Positions 7,593-15,253 are shown, counted from the stretch's first letter. The stretch: 19,541 nt of DNA from Chrysochromulina parva (GCA_002887195.1 PJAB01000876.1:1-19541); one strand, 5' to 3'. Numbers and translations: made by a program. Notes: a model not told the origin generated them from the sequence alone.

Positions 7593-8730
7593 AGTGGTGG
7601 CGAGGGCGGCGGTGCACTCGCACCTCCCTCGGCAAACCGCGCCGTCGTAGGCGCGGTGCTGCTGCTCGCGATTGAAGAGAATGACCCTGCAAGCTTGCAC
7701 CTCGTGCAGCACGTGTGGCCCAATGCCGAGGTGCAGGCGCTGCTTCGTCGGCCCGCGATGATCGCCATGCGCTTGCAAGCTTCCACGCACCGAGCCGAAG
7801 CTCAATTTTGGGCGCGGGAACTCGCTACCGGTAGCCTCCCTGCGATCGCGCGGCTCTGATTGCCACCGAGCGCCACTGATGACCATTTGATTGCGACCCT
7901 CATCAGGTGTGCTCCCTGCGATCGTGCTGCTCTGGGGGGCGCACGGCCACCGTTGCATACGCGAGCGCCGGCTGCAACCAGCTCATCTCGCGCGCATCCT
8001 TACCAATGCCCAACGTGAGGCAGAACGGGCAGAGGTCCCCACAGCCCGGGCCAGGGCGCTGCTCACAGCCTACCGGCGCGCGGCCGCGCGCCGATTTCGG
8101 CCGCCCACGCCTCCGCCCACGCCGCGCGAGCTCGAGGCGAAGCTCGTGGCTCAGCAAGATGCGGACTTCGCGGCCGCCCTAGAAGCGGATCAGGCTGCCG
8201 AGCTCGCTGCCGAGCTCGCGATGGCCGAGTCATCAGCCGAGGCGGCACGCGCTGCGGAGGAGGAGGCGGCCGCGCGCCAGTGGGCTGAAGCGCAGAGGAC
8301 CGAGGCGGCACGGGCGGCGGAGGCGGCAGAGGCGCGGCATGCAGCGATGCGCGAGGCCCGTCGCACCAAGCTCGCGGAGCGCTGTACCGAGCGCCTGCGG
8401 CGCGCGGAGGCGCTCGCTTTTGAGCCGCCGCCCACACAAGCGAGCACCATCACGCTCGCTGTGCGGCTGCGCGACGGCGGGCGCATCCAGCGCCGTTTCG
8501 AGCTCTCTACGCGGCTGGTAGACGTGTTTGCTTGGGTGGGCGCGCACGTGCCTGCCGCGCTTGCGCGCTTCACACTGGTGAGTCGGTACCCGCGGGTCAC
8601 GCTGGACGTGGAGGAGGAGGGGCAGGGCGCGCGCACGCTCGAGGAGATCGGGCTGGGCGCGGGAGCAGGTGCGGCCGCCACCGTGTTTGTCGAGGGAGAG
8701 GAGGAGGAGGAGGACATCGACGAGCGGTGA
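6295..8730 (+). CDS. ShK-TM-UAS-UBX protein, FAF2/UBXD8-like p97/CDC48 adaptor (three exons)
   Basis: Exons 6295-7312, 7447-7830 and 7907-8730, joined at GT-AG introns, give 2226 nt and 741 aa in one frame. Order: signal peptide (about 1-20); ShK-like domain (C27-C58, with WAARGEC and YM); membrane span (about 79-98); a Pro/Ala/Ser linker with three W-x-x-(F/W)-W-A or W-x-x-W-A motifs; poly-Ala; Gly/Glu repeat; UAS thioredoxin-like domain (about 400-505, spanning intron 2 at ATG|VLPAIVLLW); long Ala/Glu/Arg helix (about 540-635); UBX domain (about 647-735) with RRF and the R-Y-P-R version of the p97-binding loop. UAS-helix-UBX is the FAF1/FAF2 arrangement. FAF2 sits in the ER membrane and recruits p97/CDC48 for ERAD. 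Predicted topology here is ShK in the lumen and UAS-UBX in the cytosol. ShK followed by UBX in one chain is unusual to my knowledge. A TTG-initiated frame starts 15 nt earlier, but the ATG at 6295 begins a proper signal peptide. Confidence 0.85.
7313..7446 (+). other. Intron 1 of the ShK-UBX gene
   Basis: 134 nt, GTGGCA...CGAAG, phase 1. Removal joins ATCGAAG to GTGGCAAGG, so ITLPIEG continues as GKEAISA in frame. The exon end CTCTTCCGATCGAAG is duplicated almost exactly at the intron end (CTCTTCCGGTCGAAG), and both copies are followed by GTGGCA. The body is the 10-bp minisatellite. 134 is not a multiple of three, so retention would truncate the protein. Confidence 0.8.
7320..7431. repeat. 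10-bp minisatellite GATTGCGACT, 11 copies
   Basis: Eleven head-to-tail copies of GATTGCGACT fill intron 1 (two late copies read GATTGCGATT). Relatives occur at 7888-7898 in intron 2 and at 8744-8755 just after the stop codon. An inverted relative (CAGTCGCAATC) lies in exon 2 near 7480. There are no spacers, so this is not a CRISPR array. Confidence 0.95.
7531..7611. repeat. 9-bp coding repeat, Gly-Gly-Glu linker
   Basis: Several copies of GGCGAGGGC in exon 2 encode a GGEGGEGG linker between the Trp-motif region and the UAS domain of the ShK-UBX protein. Confidence 0.85.
7831..7906 (+). other. Intron 2 of the ShK-UBX gene
   Basis: 76 nt, GTAGCC...CATCAG, phase 1. Removal joins CTACCG to GTGTGCTCC, restoring ELATGVLPAIVLLW, the central strand of the UAS domain; retained, the frame ends at a TGA in the intron. 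The first 28 nt of the intron match the first 28 nt of exon 3 at 23 positions, including CTCCCTGCGATCG. Confidence 0.82.
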
Positions 8731-8777
8731 AGTGTACGATGTGGATTGATTGCGAAGCACTTTGGTCGACTGCCTAA

Positions 8778-9126
8778 GCAAGCAAGCTAGTTAGTCGAAA
8801 CAACACAAGTACCTAAACGAGCGTAATCGAGAACCCCTGTAACCAGCGGAGTACGGTAGGAAAGAGGGTGGCGTGGGCGGAGACGAGGATGATATGTGTG
8901 CCCAGACCGCTAACGCTCACCGGGCATGCTGGCCTCACGCTTCCCAACGTGAGAATGCCGCCCGATTGTGATGCGCGCCTGTGGGCCACCCGTAGCAGTC
9001 GTCGACGCGGCACACCGATCGGCGTGTGACCGCTCGGACCACACCAACAGAGGAAGAGCTCGGGACCTGCAACGCTCCTCGGAGGAACGCAGGCCCGGGT
9101 GGATAAGCTGGTTCCGAGCTTGCTTA

Positions 9127-9158
<32 letters not shown>
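8778..9158. mobile_element. Possible small inverted-repeat (MITE-like) insertion
   Basis: The left end is GCAAGCAAGC and the right end is a GCTTGCTTGC array, so the ends are inverted relative to one another. Flanking both is the same 11-bp sequence, CGACTGCCTAA (8767-8777 and 9159-9169), as a target-site duplication would look. No transposase is present within it. Because the ends are simple repeats, independent microsatellite growth is a real alternative. Confidence 0.3.
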
Positions 9159-9159
<1 letters not shown>

Positions 9160-9160
9160 G
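9118..9160. repeat. Tetranucleotide microsatellite (GCTT)n
   Basis: About ten copies of GCTT with one imperfect unit (ACTT). A related array, on the opposite strand sense (GCAA), is at 19290-19352, and a three-unit stub is at 8775-8788. Confidence 0.92.
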
Positions 9161-9264
9161 ACTGCCTAAACAGAATCACCAAAGTTTTCAATGAAAGCCT
9201 TCATTACAAACTCTGTCTGCTGCCAACTCAGACAGAGACGCGCCCGGGTTCTGCATCCACAGCG

Positions 9265-11361
9265 ATGCCCTCTCCTACAAATTCTCCACGCCGCCGCCGC
9301 GCGTCCTCGGAGACGGCACGCGATCTCATGAGCGAGGCGGGCTCGCTCGCCTCCGAGGCCCGAGAGCTCTTCAACGAATCAATGGAATCGGCAACAGAGA
9401 CAGCCTCGGCACTGCTGCGGATGCCTTTGCGCTGCGCTGGTGTCGGTGTCATGTTCATGCTTTTGCCTATCTTTGTGATGTTCATCATGCCGCTGATGCT
9501 CATGCTGAGCCCGCTAATCGTACCTATCGGCTTTGGCCTCACCGTCTTCGGGCTCGGCCGCGCTGGTCTCATCGTGACCCTGCGCGGTCCGACGCGTGCC
9601 TTGCGTGTGCTTGAGCCGGCCTCGCCGGATGCCTCGCAGGCCTTGGAGCTCAACCTAGCCCGCGCGCGGAGGGAGCTCGCCTTGCCCGCGTCCGTCGATC
9701 ACCGCGGCGGCACGGCAGAGCAGGAAGCTGCCGAGCTGCTGCGCGTCGAGCGCGCCAAGGACGGCACGCTGCGAGAGCTCAACTCTCTAGCCGGGAAGCG
9801 GGCACACGAAGCCGTCAAGCATGTGAGCGCGCTGGTGCGCAACAATGTGATGCGCGCCACGCGCGACATATCGGGCGAGGTCGAGGTGCATCTTCAGGCG
9901 CTGCAGGTTGAGCTGCAGTCGTGGGCCGGCGCGAACCCGAACCTGAAGCCGTACTGCCACGGTCACATCGGCTGGCTACTACGTCAAGAGGCTCGTGAGG
10001 CGGCGCTCACGCAGCGCTGGCAAGATGGGCGCGGCGCGAACCGCTCTATCCGAGCCGACATCGACGCGGCCGACCCCGACGGCATCTGTGGGGTCGACGC
10101 CGAGGCCCGATCGGGCAGGACGGGGCTTAGGGACGAGCCGTGCATTCGGGCCGCGAGCGGTGCCGGTGTGAATGCCGGTGTGAATGCCGGAGGGCACTCC
10201 TCAACTCTCCTGTCGCCGAAGCCTCTGCCTGCGCTGGGCAGCGGGGGCAGTAGCACCGAGACACGCACGCGCTCGCGTAGCGTGCTCGCGGGCACTTTGA
10301 CGGGCAGCAGCAGCAGCAGCAGCAGCCTCAGTAGCATGGGCAGCACAAGCGGCGCGCGCGGCGCGCGTGGAGTCGGCTTGTGGAGTCCGCGGCAGCGGCC
10401 GGAGCTCGACCTGACCGACTGCTTTCACGCCCTGCTCGGCGGCCTGCCGCCAGCCCCCGAGATGCTCACGCCGGCCGCGCTGCGCGCGGTGCCACTGCCG
10501 CGTGGCGTCGAGTGGGAATCGCTCGTCTTCCTCCTCGTGCCCGGCCTTCTCACGAAGTGGTACCCTCTCTACATGAAGCACCTGCTCGCCGACTTCAAGC
10601 GGCTCGGGCTCTGCGTGCAGTTCTCACGAGTCGACACGGACCAGCCCGTGCGCGTCAACGCGGCGCGGCTGCGCCACGAGGTCCTCGAGCTTGCACAAGA
10701 TGGTCGAGATGCGCCACGAGGTACTCGGCGGCGCGTCATGCTGCTTGGGCACTCTAAAGGAGCCGTCGACGCCGCTGCCGCGCTCTCGCTCTTCCCCGAG
10801 CTCATCGACTTCGTCGCAGGCGTCGTCTCGCTGCAAGGCCCTCACGGCGGCAGCGCCATCGCTCACGACCTGAGCAACACACAGGTGCAAAAGTCGGTCG
10901 TCCTCGGAGCGCTCGAGAAGCTGTTACGCGGCTGCCGGCATGCGGTGCTCGATCTCTCTTTCGAGTCGCGGCAGGACTTTCTGCGGCACCACCCGTACCC
11001 GATCCACCGCGTGCCCACGCTGTGCGTCGCCACGTGCGACCGGGCGCCTTCGTCACTCCTCAGGCCCCTGATCGAGTATGTGGCTGTGCGGTATGGTGAG
11101 GATTGTGATGGGCTCGTGTGTCAGGGCGACGCGATCCTGCCCCACTGCCCGCGCGTCGTGCTCGAGGACATGGACCACTTTGGGCCTGCCTGGCCGTCCT
11201 TCCCTGCTACGGATCGGTACGACCCGACACGGCTCTGGCTCGTGTGCATCTCGATGGCGCTGCGGTACAAGCCACTGCCGCCTCTCGCAGCAGAGGCGAC
11301 GGTAGAGCGCACCAGAAGTGCGCCGTGTCAAGCGCATGCTGGAGACGCATTCGCCGATTAG
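9265..11361 (+). CDS. Membrane-anchored alpha/beta hydrolase (lipase-like)
   Basis: 698 aa from the ATG at 9265. The frame stays open to about 8968, but the extension runs through a GCTT microsatellite and is probably 5' UTR. A basic N-terminus is followed by a long Met/Leu-rich hydrophobic stretch (about 58-106) that could form one span or a hairpin. A Ser/Gly-rich disordered linker (about 245-370) includes a poly-Ser run. The hydrolase domain begins near LVFLLVPGLLTKWYPLYM. The nucleophile elbow is G495-H-S497-K-G499 in LLGHSKGAVDAAAAL. Candidate acid residues are D615 (DCDGLV) and D622, and the candidate His is H638 in MDHFGP. GHSKGxVDAAAALS followed by a GGSxIA segment resembles a plant alpha/beta-hydrolase family I recall, of unclear substrate. 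A membrane lipid or ester substrate is plausible but inferred. Confidence 0.85.
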   Translation: MPSPTNSPRRRRASSETARDLMSEAGSLASEARELFNESMESATETASALLRMPLRCAGVGVMFMLLPIFVMFIMPLMLMLSPLIVPIGFGLTVFGLGRAGLIVTLRGPTRALRVLEPASPDASQALELNLARARRELALPASVDHRGGTAEQEAAELLRVERAKDGTLRELNSLAGKRAHEAVKHVSALVRNNVMRATRDISGEVEVHLQALQVELQSWAGANPNLKPYCHGHIGWLLRQEAREAALTQRWQDGRGANRSIRADIDAADPDGICGVDAEARSGRTGLRDEPCIRAASGAGVNAGVNAGGHSSTLLSPKPLPALGSGGSSTETRTRSRSVLAGTLTGSSSSSSSLSSMGSTSGARGARGVGLWSPRQRPELDLTDCFHALLGGLPPAPEMLTPAALRAVPLPRGVEWESLVFLLVPGLLTKWYPLYMKHLLADFKRLGLCVQFSRVDTDQPVRVNAARLRHEVLELAQDGRDAPRGTRRRVMLLGHSKGAVDAAAALSLFPELIDFVAGVVSLQGPHGGSAIAHDLSNTQVQKSVVLGALEKLLRGCRHAVLDLSFESRQDFLRHHPYPIHRVPTLCVATCDRAPSSLLRPLIEYVAVRYGEDCDGLVCQGDAILPHCPRVVLEDMDHFGPAWPSFPATDRYDPTRLWLVCISMALRYKPLPPLAAEATVERTRSAPCQAHAGDAFAD
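10306..10326. repeat. (AGC)n poly-Ser tract
   Basis: A run of AGC triplets encodes consecutive serines in the linker of the hydrolase. It is in frame and compatible with variable length. Confidence 0.85.
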
Positions 11362-11418
11362 TGTGAAGACGCCGTGTCGAGCGCATGCTGGAGACGCAGT
11401 CGCCGATTAGTGTGGAGG
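11321..11418. repeat. 49-bp tandem duplication across the hydrolase stop codon
   Basis: Two adjacent 49-bp copies (11321-11369 and 11370-11418) differ at only a few positions. The first copy contains the last codons and the TAG stop (11359-11361) of the hydrolase gene. The second repeats them, including GATTAG, in the 3' flank. Confidence 0.9.
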
Positions 11419-12503
11419 CGCACGGCAACGCCGTTAATACGGCGTGCGCGCGGCAACCATGGAGGCTGGCTTGGAGGGGTAAGACGTGCCTGAGCGAGTC
11501 TTGTGGAACCGCAGCAGGATTGCGTGCAGACAGACTGTGCTGGACCTAGTCACGAAACGAAGGCACCGACGAGCTTCGAGTCGGCTACTTCATCGGATGA
11601 GCTGCGCGGGTCCGAGCGGGATCCGTCGCATGTTGATGTGCATGCATAAGGCATAAGGTCCTCAGGCTAGTGTGGGGCCGGGACGGCGCGCGGCGTCGTC
11701 CGTCCTGGTGGTACGTCGGACGGGACGTAGAGCGTCGAGTAGAGCGCTCTCTACGACGCGGCTCACCGATAGGCGAGAGCCCGCCGGAGAGCGGAGTAAG
11801 AGAGGAGTCCTCGAAGGAGTCCGTGCCGGAGGTTCGGACCTGCGGACGGGACGGGGACCCGGCTCGGCTGGCGCGCGGCGGGGCAAGCGAGACAGAGGAC
11901 AGAGAGGACAACAGCCGCTAAGGTATACGGCATCACAAGCGAAGCGCGCAAGCGCGAGCGCCGCGACTTCGCTTCATCTCTGGCGCCGTCCGACAAAGGC
12001 GCGGCGGGAGCGCGAGCGGGGAAGACGAGCACGAACAGCCTGTGGAGCTATGCGCACGTGACTGTGGGAAGACCGCACCGGCGGAACCCTCCCGCGCGCC
12101 CGCGCCCCCCGCCCCGGGCGGCCCGCTCGGCTCGGTTTTGCCGTTTAACAGGACGACATGCGAAAACTCACGCGACCGCACCCCACACGCGTCTCCGACG
12201 AGGTATTACGACACTCACGATTCAATGCTTAGACGCACGATACAGTACACGAGATAGCACATTCTCGCACAGTCGCGAGCGCTCCCAGAGTCAGTGAAAA
12301 CCAACGTAGGAGCAGCCCCATGCATGCATGCTGGTTGGGGGGTGTTTGTGTACTCCGCACTGCTGGTAGCGCTCGAGACGACGCGAACGGAGGCGCAACC
12401 ATCGCCCTGTGGCGTCTGGGAGCGTGTCGCTGCTGCTGCCGGCTGCTGCCCTAATCCTGGGTCTCTCCATTGAGGCATGCCAGGCGTTGACGGCAAGGGG
12501 CGC
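11419..12503. other. 1.1-kb region with no convincing complete gene
   Basis: This lies between the convergent ends of the plus-strand hydrolase and minus-strand MAPK genes. It should hold both 3' UTRs. Several short frames on both strands are Arg/Pro/Ser-rich and lack conserved motifs. The best candidate is the short signal-peptide-like frame listed separately. Local features include a palindromic ATGCATGCATG at about 12322-12332 and a run of six G at about 12336. No RNA gene was recognised. Confidence 0.5.
11767..11933 (-). CDS. Weak candidate: first exon of a small secreted or plastid-targeted protein
   Basis: The ATG at 11933 opens MPYTLAAVVLSVLCLACPA, a good signal-peptide core. It is followed by about 35 Arg/Ser/Pro-rich residues without acids, like a transit peptide. 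Just before the stop there is a canonical CG|GTGAGC donor at 11766. No clear second exon could be found in the 400 bp that remain before the hydrolase gene; a CACCAG acceptor nearby would add only about 15 residues. This may equally be chance in GC-rich DNA. Confidence 0.22.
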
Positions 12504-13637
12504 TTAGGCCTTCGCCTGCCTCGCCTTTAGGTCCTCGTACATCAGCTCGCGGTACTTTTGCGTTGAGAGCTTTTTGTTGTCGTGGATTGGGATGCTGACC
12601 TTCTCCGCAGCGAGCGGCTCCGTATCCTGGTCATGGAACTGGCTGCAATAGGGATGGGTGAGCCCGTCCTTGGCTTTGATCCGCTGGTTGGGGTCGTATT
12701 TCATTATTTTCTCCATCAGGTCGATGGCGTCGTCCGACGCCTTCGGGTACAGCGACCTCCAATCGTTGCCACCGCCGTGGCCGGGCTCGGGAGGCGACGC
12801 CTTGTTGAAAGGCACGAGCGCGCGCTTGCCGTCAGGACCCTTCTCCCCCATCGGGAAGGGCATCGCATCGAGCATCTCGAGCGTGAACGTACTCGCGAGC
12901 GCTGTGATGTCCTCCGTGGTTGGCGCTCCGACCATCTCACCAATCTTTTCGAGCTGATTGAGCGTCGACGTGCCCGGGAACACGGGCTTGCCGCCGAGCA
13001 TCTCGCCGAAGATGCATCCCAATGACCACAAGTCGACAGCCTTGCCATACCTATTTGAGCCGAGCAGGATCTCGGGCGCACGGTACCATCGCGTCGCCAC
13101 GTAGTCCGTCATCACGGGCGGCTTCGTGCCCTCATCCGATTTGTTGTCATCCAGCAGCGAGCGCGCGAGCCCAAAGTCGGCCACCTTCATGAGGCACTCC
13201 GAGTTGAGCAGCAGGTTGGACGGCTTCATGTCACGGTGCACGAGGTCTGCTGAGTGCATGTACATGATCGCCTTGAAGCTCTGGTACATGATGTACTGCT
13301 TGTGAATCTCCTCGAGGATATTGGCGCGGATGACGGCGTGCAGGTCCGTCTCCATGTACTCGAAGATCAGGTAGATGTCGCGATCATTGTCGGCTTTGAG
13401 CACGTTCTGAAGCTGCACGATGTTCTCGTGGTTGCCCATCTGCTGCAGAAAGACGACTTCGCGGTAGGTCCGTTGCGCGTCGGTTGCGTTCTGAAACGCG
13501 TCGAAGATCTTTTTGAGCGCCACTACCTCCTTTGTCTTCTTATCGTGTGCCTTCCACACGATCCCATATGCACCCTTGCCCAGCTTCTGCGCGACCTCGT
13601 ACTTCCTCAACACGTGTTTGTCGATCTCTTCGGACAT
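12504..13637 (-). CDS. MAPK15: MAPK15/ERK7-type mitogen-activated protein kinase
   Basis: 377 aa from the ATG at 13637. It is a complete kinase: Gly loop G20-K-G-A-Y-G, catalytic Lys K42 in VALKK, HRD at 134-136 (VHRDMKPSNLLL), DFG at 154-156, activation loop TDY at 177-179 followed by VATRWYRAPEILLGS, then the CMGC insert and ASDDAIDLMEKIMKYDPNQR. The starts (HVLRKYEVAQKLGKGAYG, and DAFQNATDAQRTYRE in the helix-C region) are typical of the ERK7/ERK8 branch. This branch autophosphorylates its loop and in several eukaryotes acts at basal bodies and cilia. The long C-terminal extension of animal MAPK15 is absent: only about 25 residues follow the C-lobe. Animal ERK7/8 have TEY, while this one has TDY. 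No introns are needed. Confidence 0.95.
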   Translation of the reverse strand: MSEEIDKHVLRKYEVAQKLGKGAYGIVWKAHDKKTKEVVALKKIFDAFQNATDAQRTYREVVFLQQMGNHENIVQLQNVLKADNDRDIYLIFEYMETDLHAVIRANILEEIHKQYIMYQSFKAIMYMHSADLVHRDMKPSNLLLNSECLMKVADFGLARSLLDDNKSDEGTKPPVMTDYVATRWYRAPEILLGSNRYGKAVDLWSLGCIFGEMLGGKPVFPGTSTLNQLEKIGEMVGAPTTEDITALASTFTLEMLDAMPFPMGEKGPDGKRALVPFNKASPPEPGHGGGNDWRSLYPKASDDAIDLMEKIMKYDPNQRIKAKDGLTHPYCSQFHDQDTEPLAAEKVSIPIHDNKKLSTQKYRELMYEDLKARQAKA

Positions 13638-14041
13638 GGCCCTGTGCGCGCGCGAGCAGCAGCCGCCTCAGCAAGGAGACACGAAAGGTGTAGGCATGCG
13701 AGCGCGCGCGCCCGCGCAGCCAGCAGCAGCTGCGGTTGCCTGCCGCGCAGAGGCAGCCCAGACCCACACAGGGGTGTCGTGCTGCCGCTGCCGTGGTAGG
13801 CGAGCGAGATGAGTCGAGCTGCGGCGGCATACGGCTGCTGAGGTCGCCTCCGGTGCGCACCAGCCGCCGCGCGGTGGGGCTGGCGGATCCTTTGGGGTGG
13901 CGCACGCACGATTTGGTCGGCAGGAAGAGGTTCAACTCGCCGAAGGGAGTCCGGCTTTTTTGGCCGAGCCACCGCAGGTCGAGCGCCCTTTCGAGCGAAG
14001 GCGTGAATGAGAATGTCCCCAACTTTCTTTCTTGTAAGGGT
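13638..14041. promoter_or_regulatory. Upstream region of MAPK gene
   Basis: About 400 bp between the stop of the upstream ankyrin gene and the MAPK start, all on the minus strand. It is GC-rich. Frames read in it are Arg/Ala-rich and look non-coding. No specific promoter motif is recognised. Confidence 0.35.
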
Positions 14042-15253
14042 TCAGACAGACTGAATGGCTGGATGCCCCTGCCAGATAGACGCCTTTTGTATCAGCGGGG
14101 TAATGTCGCCTGAATCTATAGCCGCCTGTATCAGCAGCTCGTGCATCGCGCGCTGGTTCAGCCGCTCGGCGAGATCAGCCGCGGTCTCGCCGTTGGCGTC
14201 GAGCGCGCTGATGTCGGCGCCAGCGTCAATGAGCATGTGGGCGCACGTGATCGCGCCGCGCGCCGCGGCCCAGTGAATCGGGGAGCGGTCGCCGTCGACG
14301 TCACGACGGTTGACCGAGATGTGCTCCCTGATCCGCTCATCTTTCTCGACGGTGTACGCGCGCAGCATGGACTCGAGCTCGCGCGGCTCGTTCCGCATGC
14401 AGAGCTGCGAGATCGCACCCTCATAGCCCGTCACCTTCTTTTTATCTTCGAGGGGCGGGCCGTAGTTGATGATCTTGTAGATCTCGGGCTGGTCGCACTC
14501 AAGTGCGAGCTCGGCCGGCGTGCGCCCTTGCTTGTCGCGCGCCTTCCTGTCCGCGCCCGCCTCGAGCAGAATGAAAACGATCTCACGATGGCCGCGCGCT
14601 GCCGCCCAATGCAGCGGCGTGCGGTCGTCGTCCCAGTCGAGCTTGTTGACGTTGTTGCCGAGCGCGATCTCCCCTTTGAGCTGTTTTGGCTGGTTGAAGG
14701 CCGCGCGAAGCGACAGGCCAACGAGCTCCTCGCACACTTGCTTCGGGTCGTTGTGCTTCGTCACCGTGAGAGCGTCGCTCACTTGCTTCGGGAACAGACC
14801 ACCGATCGTTTGCCGCGCGGAGGTGAGAAGGCGCGACGAGAGCGGCGCGACTATATTGAGCGCACGCGCGCTCAACATGCGGAATGAGTTGATGGTCGTG
14901 CCGATGGCGGGCTGGCTTTGAAGCACAGAAGGCCGCCGCAGAGGCGGCAGCGCGGACCGTGCACCTTGCGGCGGCGACGCGATTCCTTCGAATGGCCTGC
15001 CTCCCTTCCGCGTCACATCCATTCGGTCACCCACTAAGCTTCGGTCAGCCACTTCGGCCTCCATGCGGCTCAGCTGCGCCGAGAGGGCCTGCATGGTGGT
15101 CAAGTAGGTCCCATTGATCTGGGCCAAAGGCGGCTTCTTTTCCATAGCCTCTGAGGCCGGAACATTGGGCGGAGAGTCTGCTGACGCGCTCGCTCCGGTG
15201 GGAGAAGCGTCCAGCGAGTCCGGGGCCGCCTCGGTCGACTGCTCCGCTCCCAT
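14042..15253 (-). CDS. Ankyrin-repeat protein with N-myristoylation-type start
   Basis: 403 aa from the ATG at 15253. The start MGAEQST fits an N-myristoyl site (Gly2, Ser6), which supports this start although the frame is open up to 15586. Residues 1-45 are disordered. A short coiled segment (about 50-70, MQALSAQLSRMEAEV) follows. Two well-preserved ankyrin units are DRTPLHWAAARGHREIVFIL (about 210-229) with its following helix, and DRSPIHWAAARGAITCAHML (about 322-341) with DANGETAADLA. Degenerate repeats lie before and between them. Expected role: a membrane-associated protein-binding scaffold. No catalytic domain is visible. A partner cannot be inferred. Confidence 0.85.
   Translation of the reverse strand: MGAEQSTEAAPDSLDASPTGASASADSPPNVPASEAMEKKPPLAQINGTYLTTMQALSAQLSRMEAEVADRSLVGDRMDVTRKGGRPFEGIASPPQGARSALPPLRRPSVLQSQPAIGTTINSFRMLSARALNIVAPLSSRLLTSARQTIGGLFPKQVSDALTVTKHNDPKQVCEELVGLSLRAAFNQPKQLKGEIALGNNVNKLDWDDDRTPLHWAAARGHREIVFILLEAGADRKARDKQGRTPAELALECDQPEIYKIINYGPPLEDKKKVTGYEGAISQLCMRNEPRELESMLRAYTVEKDERIREHISVNRRDVDGDRSPIHWAAARGAITCAHMLIDAGADISALDANGETAADLAERLNQRAMHELLIQAAIDSGDITPLIQKASIWQGHPAIQSV

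Larger units (their letters stand above)
8731..9264. other. Repeat-bearing spacer between ShK-UBX gene and hydrolase gene
   Basis: 534 bp holding the 3' end of the ShK-UBX gene and the upstream region of the hydrolase gene. It contains a GATTGATTGCG relative of the intron minisatellite, a possible 381-bp inverted-repeat element and a TTGC array. The downstream ORF is open back to about 8968 but the residues encoded by the array (LLAC repeats) look non-coding. Confidence 0.5.

Noticed and set aside
7224..7958. Minus-strand 244-aa frame with an Ser-Gln-Ser-type repeat
   Set aside because: Its repeat is only the 10-bp minisatellite of intron 1 read backwards, and it overlaps two well-supported exons of the plus-strand UBX gene.
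8968..9264. N-terminal extension of the hydrolase frame to 8968
   Set aside because: It begins at GTG/ATG inside a possible inserted element and runs through a GCTT microsatellite; the ATG at 9265 starts a normal-looking protein.
11585..11911. Minus-strand Ser/Pro/Arg-rich frame of about 108 residues
   Set aside because: It has no ATG and no motif, and an equally plausible frame exists on the other strand; not enough to call a gene.
13254..13799. Plus-strand 181-aa frame
   Set aside because: It is antisense to the kinase catalytic region; its Val/Leu/His-rich content is the mirror of MAPK codons.
14141..14887. Plus-strand 248-aa frame
   Set aside because: It is antisense to the ankyrin repeats, and its periodic content simply reflects them.
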